Shown here: positions 47,026-57,697 of the stretch, piece after piece | Numbering within the stretch: the stretch's first letter is position 1 | How the letters are laid out: each line of letters begins with the position of its first letter | Source: Avena insularis | Lineage: Eukaryota > Streptophyta > Magnoliopsida > Poales > Poaceae | Length of the DNA stretch: 64,000 bases | NCBI GenBank assembly: GCA_023614405.1 | Contig: CM042685.1 | Location: forward strand, 90,882,684 to 90,946,683 | Reading direction: 5' to 3' | The notes under the pieces: model-generated | Database searches by the model: none | What the model was told of the DNA's origin: nothing | Seen by the model: only the letters and a program-made list of their open reading frames with translations | Made by a program: the position numbers and the translations under genes

Positions 47026-49233
47026 TCACACAAAGGTTGACACTAGATGATCTAGCATCATCACTATTATCACAAAAATTAAAGAACTTGTCTTATTTAT
47101 TTTATTTATCATGTTGACACATGTCATCACCACATATTTCAGTACATGGGAATGTGATTTAAAGTGGTGTCACAATTTAATAAGGTTTAACCTTTTTATT
47201 TTAATTAATTAAAGTGACTAGAATTGCCTATTGGGCATTCTTTTATTGCTTGACCATTATTTCTGCAAGTAAACCTAGATATTTTTATATATTCAGAAAG
47301 GCCTTGTTAAATGTGATTTTTGAGTGTTTGAATCAACTCAAAAGCTTTTATGGTTGAATTTTGAAAAATGTTTGAATGTAGAAAAGCTTCTGTAGGTGAT
47401 CTACAAATCTAAATGGTTTAAATCCAACGGGCTTGGGTTAAGAATTCCAGTACCTTTCTAGGAATATTAGTTTCATGGAATTTGGTTCAGTGAATCGCTC
47501 TAGATTGATTTTTGAAACTAAATTAATAAACCTAAATTTGAATTACTGGGTCACGGGGGAGTGTAACTGGGCCGGCCCACGGCACATAGCACGCGTGGAT
47601 GGGTTTAAGTGGTTGTCCCCACCAGTCAGTGAGACAGGGGGTGTGAAGGGGTACGGGGTGATTTGGGCTGTAGGATCAACATCTAATCTAACGGCTGGGG
47701 CTTGTCGTCTCCGTCGGGAAACGCCAGCGAGAATGAACCCTAGCGCGGCCAGTCGGGGTCGTGTGAGGATCAACAGGGCTTAGACGAGGGTCGGCGATGG
47801 GGGCGAACGACGAAGTCGACGACGGCGAACCTCCTGGTACCGGTAGCTCCTCCTGGGGCGGCTCCAATCGCTGGCTCCTCTTCTCCTCCTTCACGGCAGA
47901 CTCTGGCGAAATTCCGGTGACCTGCTGCTCGCCTTGCTCCGAGGATGAGGTGGGGTGGTTCTGAGAGAGAGGGGAGTGTGATGGTGTGCTGAAATCAAAC
48001 GGGGGTGGCCTATATTTATAGTGCCAAGAGGGGACCGAAGGGCGTGGGTGGAGCTCGTCGTGGTCGTCGTCATAGTGAGCTAGTGGCATGGGCGACGGTA
48101 GGGGACGGTGCTTTGCCTCCTGGCGAAGCTCAACGGTATGGTTGCGAGGCGTGGGGCGATGCGATGCGGTCGGAACGTTGCAGTTCTCTGGACGGGTCCA
48201 ACAGAGGTTTTAATGGCGCACGGGCTGTCCTGGCCGCGCGGCGATGAACGGGCATGTCCTGGCGGTTCCTGGGCGGTGGTTATCACGCATGCAAGCAGCG
48301 AGGGCGGCGTGCGGTCCGTTCTCGCGTGTCGAGTGCGGCGCTCTGGCTCGCTCTCGGCATGCTGGCAGTGCTTTGGCTCTAGACAGGGGGTGGCGATGGA
48401 CGGTGGTCTGTGTCCCGGGCACGGTTGGCGAGGCTAGGGAAGCTTCTAGCTTGCTGTCGACAATGGGGTGTCCATTTGGGGCTCGGCATGCTCACCATTG
48501 ATGACAATGGCAAGCTCACATTGAGATAGGGCTAGTTATTTAGTTTGATCATCTACTGAGAGGGTGCTGTGAGCTAGAGAGGGAACAAGTTAGGCACAAA
48601 CACTGCTCACTATAGTGTTTGATGTTTTGTGTTTGCAAGGTGTTTGATGAAATGGCCGTAAGAGATTTTAATTTGAATTTTTGGATGAAAATTGGTGGGT
48701 GTACTAGTCACATGCTAGGTAGTGTCTGGTTAATTGGTTTTGTCAAGGTGCACTAGTTTGGTTGGTTTTTGAGAATTGGTGATCTTTTCATATGATGTAG
48801 ATTCAATTTTGAATTGTCATTTGAATCAAGTTGCCAAATATTTTTGTGAGTTTGAAATGTGGTATTGGGTTCACTTTTACTTGGTCTAGCAAGGGGTGAA
48901 AATAAATAGAATTGTTTCTGTTTGAAATCTTGGACTAGAAACACTAAAAGTGGTCTACTGAGCAAGATTGGCAAAAATGACCATTATCTCATTTTGTTTG
49001 TTTTTGAATATCTCTTGATTTGTTTCTTCTTGGATTTTATTTAGCTGATGTTTTTTCATCTTTAGACCATTCCTTTCTATTCACATGAATCCCACAATTC
49101 CATTCATGCATTCATACAATTATCACATACAAACATGCATTGATATTGATTTTTATTAACAAAAGTTTTTTGTTAACCCTAATTTTGGTGATTGGAATTT
49201 CATAACCTTGATCAATATTTTTTGGATGTTACA
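47026..49233 (-). repeat. Element D 3' LTR, proximal part
   Basis: On the minus strand the LTR opens at 49233 with TGTAACATCC, just after a polypurine tract (49234-49250, AACCTTCCCCCTTAAAT on the plus strand). It is AT-rich at both ends and GC-rich from about 47550 to 48530. Open frames in the GC-rich part have no recognisable domain. Confidence 0.75.
48011..48020 (-). promoter_or_regulatory. TATA box of element D LTR
   Basis: Minus strand TATAAATATA inside CACTATAAATATAGGCC. It directs transcription leftward, as the orientation of D requires. Confidence 0.6.
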
Positions 49234-49259
49234 AACCTTCCCCCTTAAATAAAATCTCG

Positions 49260-50439
49260 TCCAGAGATTTGAGAAAGAAGAAAAAGAAAACTAGGATTTA
49301 AAGAGACAGGGAAACTCCGTCTTGATGTAATCTTATTGCTCCTAGGTAGCTTCTTCCTCAGTGTGGTTACTCCACTGGATCTTGAGAAACTTGATACGCC
49401 GGGTCCTGGTGGTTCTGAAAGCTTCCTCCAAAATATGAATGGGTACTTCGGGATACGTTAGGTCATCGTTGATCTCTATGGTTTGGTGGTCAATGTTCTT
49501 GAAAACTTCAGTCTTCTTCAGGACTTCTAGGCATTTGCGAAGTAATGATATATGGAACACATTATGCACTGCTGACATCTCCTCTGGAAGTTCCAGTTGA
49601 TATGATACTTCTCCTCGACGATTCAGAATCTTGAAAGGTCCGATATATCTGGGGGCTAACTTTCCTTTAAGATAGAAACGTTGCATTCCCTTCAAAGGAG
49701 ACACTTTGAGATACACAAAATCTCCTATATCGAAAGCGAGGTCTCGATGTCTCTTGTCGGCATAACTCTTCTGTTTGGATTGGGCGGTCTTGAGGTGCTC
49801 ACGGATCTTGTGAACTTTCTCTTCCACTTCTTGTAGGATGTCAGGTCTGAAAATCTGACTCTCTCCTACTTCCGACCAATTCAAAGGGGTACAAAATATC
49901 ATTCCATACTTGAATTCAAATGGGACCATTTGCAAACTAGCTTGATAACTATTGTTATATGAAAATTCTATGAATGGCAGAAAATCTTCCCATTTTGATC
50001 CATACTCTAGCACACAGGCTCTCAAAATATCCTTGAGTATATGATTTACTCGCTCTGTTTGTCCATCAGTCTGAGGGTGATAAGTTGTGCTGAAATACAG
50101 TCGGGTTCCTAATCCTTCTTGGAATTTCTTCCAAAATCTCGAGGTAAACTGAGTTCCTCGACCCGATACAATGTTCTTGGGGACTCCATGCAAACTGACG
50201 ATTCTAGCAATATACAACTCTGCTAGCTTCGAACTCTCGTAAGTGGTCTTGACTGGTAAGAAATGGTGACTTTGGACAATCTATCAACTATGACCCAAAT
50301 AGAGTCATTTCCCCTACTAGATATAGGCAAACCGGTGATAAAGTCCATTCCAACAAAATCCCATTTCCATTCTGGAATCTGTAATGGTTGCAACAGTCCT
50401 GCGGGTCTCTGATGTCCCGCCTTAACTCTCTAACAAATA
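49260..50439 (-). pseudogene. Element D integrase and chromodomain
   Basis: From an ATG at 50217: VSGRGTQFTSRFW (expected DRGTQFT; the catalytic Asp is Gly here), TDGQTERVNHILKD with the catalytic Glu, LPFIEFSYNNSYQ, GKLAPRYIGPFKIL, HNVFHISLLRKC, and then a chromodomain, LTYPEVPIHILEEAFRTTRT to WSNHTEEEAT, followed by stops. The segment 50218-50439 carries the front of the integrase core in broken frames. The Gly in the catalytic triad and the stops make it inactive. Confidence 0.85.
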
Positions 50440-51084
50440 TCACACTTGGCTATGTAGCTTCCGATTTCTCTCTTGATACATCTTCGTTCCTCTAGGGTGG
50501 ATAGAATAAAGAGTATCATGATCTTCCTTCAAAAAAGCTTGCTTCAATTCTGAGTCTGCTGGCACACAGATATGTTCCTTGTACCACAAAACTCCTTCTT
50601 CATCTTCAGTGAATTCGGATACTTTGCCTGTACCGATATGACATTTTATTCTGTCGATACTAGCATTTCCTTTCTGCGCATCCTTGATCTGACCGATCAA
50701 AGTTGGTTGAAGTGCTATGCTAGCCAAAAATCCTTCACTTACAAATTCCATTCTAAAATCTTCCATCTATTTGTGAAAACTTGGTTGCTCCTTGAGAATC
50801 ATGGAGTTCAAGCGGCATGGCAATCTGCTAAGGGCATCTACTACCACATTGGCTTTACTAGGGTGATAGTGAATGTCTAGATCCTAGTACTTGATTAGCT
50901 CTATCCATTTTCTTTGCCTCATATTCAGCTCCTTCTGAGTGAAAATATACTTCAGGATCTTGTGATCCGCATAAATCTCACAACGTTTTCCCATAAGGTA
51001 ATGCCTGCATGTATGCATGGCTAGAACTACGGCTACTAGTTCAAGGTCATGGGTAGGATAATTATGCTCATGCTGCTTCAGTTG
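50440..51084 (-). pseudogene. Element D RNase H and linker
   Basis: A 108-codon frame (50440-50766) matches the linker between RNase H and integrase: FVSEGFLASIALQPTL, GKVSEFTEDEEGVLWYKE and a shortened YSIHPRGTKMYQ. Upstream, RNase H is present in pieces ([36 protein letters not shown]) with a stop after SYLS at about 51085, again TGA where CGA is expected. Confidence 0.8.
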
Positions 51085-51954
51085 TCAGGATAGATAGGAT
51101 ATTACTTCGCCCTCTTGCATTAGCACACATCCGAGACCGATCTTGGATGCGTCCCAATACACATCAAAGGGCTTCGTGATATCCGGCATGATCAAGATTG
51201 GGGCTGATATCAATCTCTTGAGTTCTTGAAAACTCGCTTCACATTTTTCTGTCCATTCAAACTTCTTATCCTTCTTCAATAATTGGGTCATGGGTCTTGC
51301 GATGCTCGAGAATCCTTCTACGAACTTGCGGTAATATCCCGCTAATCCGAAAAATGCACGAACTTGGGTTTGAGTGGTTGGGGCTTGCCATTCTTCCACA
51401 TCCTTCACCTTTACAGGGTCAACGGCAATTCTTCCGGCTGATACAATATGTCCGAGGAATCCTACTTCCTGTAACCAGAATTCACATTTGCTAAACTTGG
51501 CATACAACTGATGCTCCCTAAGGGTTCCAAGGATGGTCCTTAGGTGTAGCTCATGTTCTTCTTCTAATTTGGAATAGATCAGAATGTCATTGATAAAAAC
51601 AACGACAAACTTATCAACGAAGTCCATAAAAATCTCATTAATGAGGTTCATGAAATAAGCGGGGGCATTGGTTAGTCCAAAAGACATGACAGTGTACTCA
51701 TACAGTCCAGATCTGGTGGTAAAGGCAGTTTTTGGAATATCCTTTGCGCGAATCTCGAGTTGATGATAGCCAGTACTAAGATCAATCTTAGAAAACACTT
51801 TGGCACCAGTCAACTGGTCAAACAGATCTTCTATCTTTGGCAATGGGTACTTGTTCTTGATGGTGACATCGTTCAACTTCCGATAATCCATACATAAACG
51901 GTTACCTCCATCCTTCTTATCCACAAACAAGGGATATGCCCAATTTGCATCACC
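51085..51954 (-). pseudogene. Element D reverse transcriptase, active site altered
   Basis: RVT_1 without its first block. The frame from 51930 reads [33 protein letters not shown], and FIND at the active site in place of FIDD: codon 51591-51589 (minus strand) is AAT for Asn. The thumb follows ([26 protein letters not shown]) and the start of RNase H ([10 protein letters not shown]). The upstream end merges with the boundary of element F. Confidence 0.88.
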
Positions 51955-51955
51955 A

Positions 51956-53433
51956 TTCTATATCATAATTTACCTCTATTCATTGATATTTGTATTATTA
52001 TGAGGTATTACTTATGGGTATTCATCTGTTTATGCATGTTGGATGATTCTTGGAGGATGGACTGCCGGAGTCTGGATTCTGATGGAAAAGAGGACGTTTC
52101 GATGCAATTTCGCGAAGATCAGAAAAATACCAAAAAAATATGGGAAAATATTATTTTCCCGGAAGACAGAGGAAGCCAGGAGGGGAGGCGAAGAAGGGCC
52201 ACAGGGGGCCCACACCCCTAGGCGTGGGCCCACCTGACCCCTCGCCTAGGGAAGGTCTGGCCCACCTGGCCGGCCTCCGACTTCGCCCCTTCACCTATAT
52301 CTTCCCTACAGAACCCTAAGCCTCAGGCGGCGACCATTGATAGATTTCCGCCGCCTCTGGGGGCGGAAAACACCGAGAGAGAAAGATCTCTCTGGCAGAT
52401 AAATTTCTGCCGGGGGAATTCCTTCCCGGAGAGGAGAGATCGTCGCCATCAACACCGTCATCAAGCTAGGCTTCATCGGGATCAACATCATCATCATCCA
52501 CACCATCATCTTCACCAGCACCATCATCACCACTCCGTTCAAATGTAACAATTGTGTTGGATATTGCTTTAGTTTTTAGGGGACACTTTCCAGGTGTGGA
52601 TTACTATTGTAGTTGATGCTTGTGAGTGGAGCCATTGGATTATTGTTTATGTTCAGATTGTTATCCATTATCATATCATCTTTGATCTTGATCTATATGA
52701 TGTCTTCTGAGTAGTTCGTTTAGTTCTTGAGGACATGGGAGAAGTCATATTGTTATTAGTGGATTTGTGTTGAGTTATTATTCAATTCTTTAGTATTTAA
52801 GTTGTGGTGCTATTCTTCTAGTGGTGTCATGTGAACGTCGACTACATGATACTTCACCATTTATGGGCCTAGGGGAATGGATTGTGTATTTGGCTACTAA
52901 TTGTGGGGTTGCCGGAGTGACAGAAACCTGGACCCCCGTTAGGACACCTTTGCACAAGGGAGCGTAGGATCTCAGAGTTTAAGGTTGTGGTTAGATTTAT
53001 ATCTTAATTACTTTCCTATAGTTACGGATGTTTGCAGGGGGTTTAATCACAAGTATGTATTAGTCCAAGTATGGTAGGTACATTAGCATAGGTTCACCCA
53101 CACAACACTTACAACACCAGAGAAGAGTACTCAGCTATATGAAGCGAAAGAACTTGATAGAATTCCCATGTGTCCTCGAGATCGTTTGGTCCTTATAAGT
53201 ATTTCCACCAGCTTGTCCTTTGCTAAGAAAGGATTGGGCCACCTACTGCGTTTGTTCTTTATTATTTGCACTTTTTTTTGCCTTATCAGAAAACCACTAA
53301 AAATCCGTTTGCTAAGTATTCATAGGGATTTCCTGCTCCACACCACTGTTCAGCACCTTCTGCTCCTCGTTGGGATCGACACTCCTATTTATCAAAAGTA
53401 CTACGATACACCCCCTATACTTGTGGGTCATCA
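51956..53433 (+). repeat. Element F LTR, start uncertain
   Basis: Ends TTGTGGGTCATCA at 53433, eleven bases before the PBS. GC-rich block at about 52130-52310, CCTATAT at about 52294 as a possible TATA, and a CAT/CAC-rich stretch at 52480-52535. The left end lacks a TG at a sharp boundary, so the first bases may be missing. Confidence 0.7.
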
Positions 53434-53444
53434 AGACTATTTTC

Positions 53445-53463
53445 TGGCGCCGTTGCCAGGGAG
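53445..53463 (+). other. Primer binding site of element F
   Basis: TGGCGCCGTTGCCAGGGAG, the canonical grass Gypsy form of this site. Confidence 0.85.
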
Positions 53464-53549
53464 TGAAGCGCTATTGAAGAGTGGAACTGGTAAAAGAAAC
53501 TTCTACTGTGAGTATTTCTTTTGTTACTGCTTGTTACTTTGTTTCCAAT

Positions 53550-53710
53550 ATGGATAACCCACTTGTATTTCGATTTGGGAAAACTACTACCACTGCTAGG
53601 GTAGTAGATAAACCACCACCTGTTGAGATAGATCTTTTTAAGATACCTACAAATATTGTTGATCGTGTTATGGATAATTATTATTTTGGGGATGGAACTG
53701 TTCACGATTT
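53550..53710 (+). pseudogene. Element F gag N-terminus, truncated
   Basis: MDNPLVFRFGKTT, then PPPVEIDLFKIPTNIVD and YYFGDGTVH, the start of a gag seen in many Triticeae Gypsy elements. After GTVH (about 53705) the sequence no longer matches that protein. The open frame runs on to 53744 by chance. Confidence 0.7.
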
Positions 53711-54235
53711 TTTGTGTGTTTATGTTTGCAGGAACACGGTGTAATCTCAATGAGAATCTAAATGTAAACTAGACTGGAAGGCTTATGCAAAGCGCAGTTA
53801 GATGTATGAGATGGTCGTGGGAAGCAATGCATGGGCTACATACACGTATATACCATACTGAGGCAGGGGCCGGATTATTCACGTACATGCACAAAATGCC
53901 GGCCGATTGATCAGTTGGTACATACGTATGCCCAACTATGTCACGTACCGACGCATGTCTCTCTACCATGTACGGCGTGTACCGGGCCAGGCCCACCCAG
54001 CGAGCTAGCCAGCGGTGCCATGTCAGAAGTTCTAGAAGCAGCCGAAGAGATATATTCTCGTACTACTCATCGCCGCTATTGAAATCTTAAACGAGACCCT
54101 AGCTATTTGGCAGGATCAGACGCGCAAGAGATAAGAACAATCTATAACGGCAGCTGGGTTTCTCGGGGTGCGTTCAACTTGTTCACCAAGAAGCTAACGC
54201 CAAGGATCACGTACGTGTTTGCAACTCTGGCTGCC

Positions 54236-54243
54236 TGTATAAG
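54236..54243 (+). promoter_or_regulatory. Possible TATA box of element G
   Basis: CCTGTATAAGGGACTCC, followed by a purine-rich leader. It fits an LTR promoter about 1.9 kb before the LTR end. Confidence 0.45.
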
Positions 54244-54609
54244 GGACTCCATGCAAGACACCAGGGGGAGGAGAAAAAGAAAAGGAATCTGGGAGAGAGA
54301 CGCGGCAGCTAGCGAGAGGAGGGCGATCGCACCTGATCGGAAGAAACCAGCTGGAGGAAAAACAAGAGAAGCCGTTCGCATCTAGGAGAGCTAGGGAGAT
54401 CGAGGATAGCTGCACCAGCGATCTTCTCTAGGATGAGAACCAGCTAGCTGCACCGGCGATCTGGGAGGCGAGAAGAGGATGAAGACGCAAGGTCGACCAT
54501 GGACGCGGGAACCATCTTCCCCAAGGTGAGGCCCTGATGTAATCCATCTTCTTCTTCTTCTCTCTCGCAGCTAGCATGGTGGTCGAAGCCCTTAGCACGG
54601 AACAGCACC

Positions 54610-54880
54610 AACGCCGCCGGAGCTCGCCCAACATGCAGCCCATAAGCTGATGCGTCCACGGTGTCGACGAAGCTCGCTGAGACGCCGCTCGCCGTCGGAG
54701 CTCGCCCAACATGCATCCCGCAAGCTGATGCGTCCGCGGTCGCTCGCCGTCGGAGCTCGACAAGACGCTGCCGCCAGAGTTCGCCAAGACGTTGCTGCAC
54801 CGTCGGAGATCGCCAAGACGTTGCTGCACCGTCGGAGTTCTCCAAGACGTGGCGCTGCCGCCGGAGATTGCAGAAGACAC
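54610..54880 (+). repeat. GC-rich short tandem repeats in element G
   Basis: Two units of about 80 bp share GGAGCTCGCCCAACATGCA and AAGCTGATGCGTCC (about 54617 and 54698). They are followed by four or five units of about 36 bp with GTCGGAG and CAAGACG(T/C)TGC (from about 54750). Open frames on both strands run through them as a result of the repeat. Confidence 0.65.
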
Positions 54881-56118
54881 CACACCTCCTCCACATACAG
54901 CCCGGCGTAAAGGTGCAGGTCGCATCGGCATACACTCATGGAGTACAAGTGCAAGACGGTGGCACCACCGACGGACAGCCCCACACCAAGATGGTGGCCG
55001 CAAAGCCAGATGGCGGCCGCCTTTCTTCATCTCGACGGTGCCGCCAGGTGGAGAAGCGCGGTGTATAGCTTGAGCTTGTTGAGCCAAGGCAACCCGGTTT
55101 TCAGGCCCAGCTAGATGTATGGACAGAGCTCGACGGACCAGACTGGCGTACCATACAACCCGACGTGACTGCTCGACGCCCGGCGTACAGGTTCCGTTCG
55201 ACGGCAAGTTGATCTACATGTGCAGGTGCGGCTACAAGACACGAGCTCGTGCATTGGCATGCGCATGCGATGCATTTCCTTGCATGCCTCATGCAAGAAG
55301 ATGGATATGTACAATCTGGACAAAACCATGCATCAACAGGCCGCGGTGTACAGGTTTGAGATGTCCACCGCCTTTCAGCTAGGCGTGAATATGAAGCCAC
55401 GCGACCGTGAGACGGTGCCTTTGATCACGCCGGCTGCCGTAAACTCGGCGCTGCACCGAGACGAAGGAGCCAACCACGCCGGCCATGCCGATATGAGCGA
55501 CACCGGTCTTCTTACAAATTACTCCCGCGAGGCATACCCTTTGCGGACCCCGATGAAGCCGTATAGTCGTCGAGAAGCCCCAGCCGAGCGGACTGCATTC
55601 GTCTACATCAAAAAAACTTTATCGCCATTCAAGACCGACGAGGGCGCAACGGCGAGGGCGGGCGAGGCCAGAGCAAAGGCCACGCTTTTAGCGGTGCGTG
55701 TACCGATGAGGACACAAGCTCTGCCGCTGCCCACACATACCACTACCATCATATGTATGCAGGACGTGAAGCGAAGACGACAACCACACGACTTAATCAA
55801 AGGTGTCGCGTGGCGTAACCCACGAGAGTAATTAACTGGGAGCCTTTCGAGGCCCCGGAACCAGGAGATCGCACAATCGTCATTGTCAGGCTGGCCGCGC
55901 TAGTAGGCCACGGAGCGCAACATTGGGAATTGTATTTGTTATCTCATATAATTAATAAAATATTGTTCCCTCCTCTTTGTTTTATTTGTGTATTTATGAT
56001 ACACTGGCATGCCCGCACCCTTCCTTTATTTTACCGTACCCCGGTGCGCATGAGAGAAACTACCACTCCCGCACATACTCGCGGAGGTGTTCCGTACGTT
56101 TTTCTCATGTCAAAAAAA

Positions 56119-56136
56119 TGGCACGCCCGGTGGGAC
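56119..56136 (+). other. Primer-binding-like site of element G
   Basis: TGGCACGCCCGGTGGGAC after a short run of A. It resembles the TGGC(G/A)CGCC-type sites of Tat/Ogre-like grass Gypsy elements. Confidence 0.55.
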
Positions 56137-56282
56137 ATGGTTCTCCCATCTTTGCTTCGCCGTTGTCGTCGGAATCGTGTTCGCCCGTTCACCCAGCATA
56201 CTGCATGACAAGGCATAGGTATTGAGTCCCGCTGATCAATGATAATGTTCATGCAGGAGGACCGTACAACTAAACCGAGCCT

Positions 56283-57566
56283 ATGAAGATCCAGTTCGGG
56301 TCGTGGCCGCCCATGGTGTTCTTTGAGATGGGCGCCAAGGTGTACATGCACGAAGCTCAAGACCCTGCGCTATTCCAGGTCTTGAATAACAAGAAGGCGT
56401 AAAAGCGGGTAGCCGCCAAAGCAAAGAAGGAGCGCCGCGAGCTGATGCTCGAGGCTCGCGCCCTATTGAAGGAGTCAACAAGGGCCGAGATCAAAGGAGA
56501 CGTGGAGGCAGCTCAGCGCCTCCGCATCAAGGCTGCCAACAGAGGGACAGGTGCGGCGTCACTTCGTGCGCCTACCTCGACACCACCACCAATGCTGCCT
56601 AGACCGATAGCTAGGCGCACCGTGGTGGAACTCATCGAGGGCTTGGAGGTCGCCTCCTACCACTTGCGGAGGCTGATGGCAAGCGCACGCTTGTCAGATA
56701 ACCCGCACCCGCTTCGGAACTACAGGAGGAAGTACCGCAAGGTACAATGACTCCAACAACAGATAAGCTCGCGCGTCGCTCAATGCGCGGTGCCCGAGGA
56801 GGATTGGTCCCTTGGTGCTGGGGACCTGGCCGAAAAGGTGTTCACCTATGCGAACACTATCACCCCACCCTACAACTTGTTCCCGAATGAATGGGCGAAC
56901 GAACCACTAAAGGTCAAGGAGATGGTGAGATGCACCATCATGAAGGAGTTCTAGAAGCGGCGCTCACGCAAGGAGCCCATTTTTCCAGGCCCTACGATCG
57001 CCATCAACCGCACCGCTTCTCGGGGAGGCATGTGGACACCATGCCTCCATACTTCGATGGTGGAAGGACGGTCCCTTCCAAATGATAACAGGTTTGCCGT
57101 TCTTCGAAACGAGGCACTTGCTCCATGCAACGAGGACCTACGGCGTGAATTTCGCCAACTCCAGGAGCAAATGGACAACATCCAGAGGTGGCTCCATCAT
57201 CAAGAAGCGCCACGTACATCATCGACACGAGCTGGGGGCAGGACGACAGGGCGAGCCCCGAGCTATCGTCCTCAACATGAGCGTCGTACCTTGGCGCCAC
57301 GACGTCCATCTTCACCAACTCGTCCCATTCGTGGGAGGCATCCTAATATGCCCCACGGTGGAATCAATGGTCATGCCATCAAGGAGATGAGAGGAACCCT
57401 CGTCCCACCCAAGTGTGGCGACCAAGGGATCCTCCGCGAGCTCCACTTCCACCATGACCTTCTTCTCCTTCGACGCGGGGAGATCAACTCCAAGTGCAGC
57501 CACCACAGGAAACGTCTACGTCCGCTTCTCGTGCTGCACCACCTCTTCTGCCCACACCTCGCGTAA
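56283..57566 (+). pseudogene. Element G reading frame, function unknown
   Basis: One frame remains protein-like from the ATG at 56283 to a stop at 57564-57566 despite stops at about 56400, 56748 and 56952. The first part is Lys/Arg/Glu-rich and helical (KKERRELMLEARALLKES), followed by a Pro-rich stretch, a Leu-rich helix and a later basic region with RRPSSPTRP. I recognise no gag, protease or polymerase motif. It is preceded by a PBS-like site at 56119. It could be a decayed gag of a non-autonomous element; other frames here are shadows. Confidence 0.45.
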
Positions 57567-57697
57567 CTTCCAAGGCCACCACGGAGAACCAGCACAAATG
57601 GCAGAGCCGTCGAAGGAACCAACGAGTTCTGTACAAAGAACTAGAAGACCTGGTACTTCGGTATACCCAAGTCCGTGTATGACCCGATGGTGGGGTC

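Larger units (their letters stand above)
34871..51955 (-). mobile_element. Element D: Tekay/Del-like chromovirus, 5' part lost
   Basis: On the minus strand: RT (51954-51085), RNase H and linker (51084-50440), integrase and chromodomain (50439-49260), polypurine tract (49250-49234), 3' LTR (49233-47026 plus 35080-34871). Gag, protease, the first RT block and the 5' LTR are missing, cut off where element F begins near 51955. The 3' LTR is split by element E. The outer boundary at 34871 is inferred from the end of macro-repeat homology and a TGTTAC start that fits the other LTR end. Confidence 0.75.
51956..53710 (+). mobile_element. Element F: Gypsy retrotransposon fragment, LTR to early gag
   Basis: An LTR without a clear first base, a PBS and the first 50 or so codons of gag. 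It truncates element D on the left and breaks off near 53706 within gag. The PBS and the LTR end (GGGTCATCA) are of the same kind as in element B. Gag, pol and the second LTR are not in the window. Confidence 0.7.
53735..56112 (+). repeat. Element G probable LTR, start unresolved
   Basis: The end near TCTCATGTCA (56103-56112) is placed by the PBS-like site that follows. Inside are a TATA box (about 54237), GC-rich short tandem repeats (54610-54880), a CDS-like but unrecognised frame (55220-55831) and a poly(A) signal AATAAA at about 55954. I found no second copy in the window, so the left border is a guess. Confidence 0.45.

Noticed and set aside
47475..48501. Several open frames on both strands at 47.5-48.5 kb
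   Set aside because: They fall in the GC-rich part of the LTR of D, overlap each other on both strands, and show no recognisable protein.
53168..53557. Open frame of 129 codons at the end of the LTR of F
   Set aside because: It crosses the LTR end and the PBS, so it cannot be a conserved protein.
54428..55831. Possible genes in the GC-rich region 54.4-55.8 kb
   Set aside because: Frames on both strands run through short tandem repeats. The region sits between a TATA box and a PBS-like site and is better explained as an LTR.
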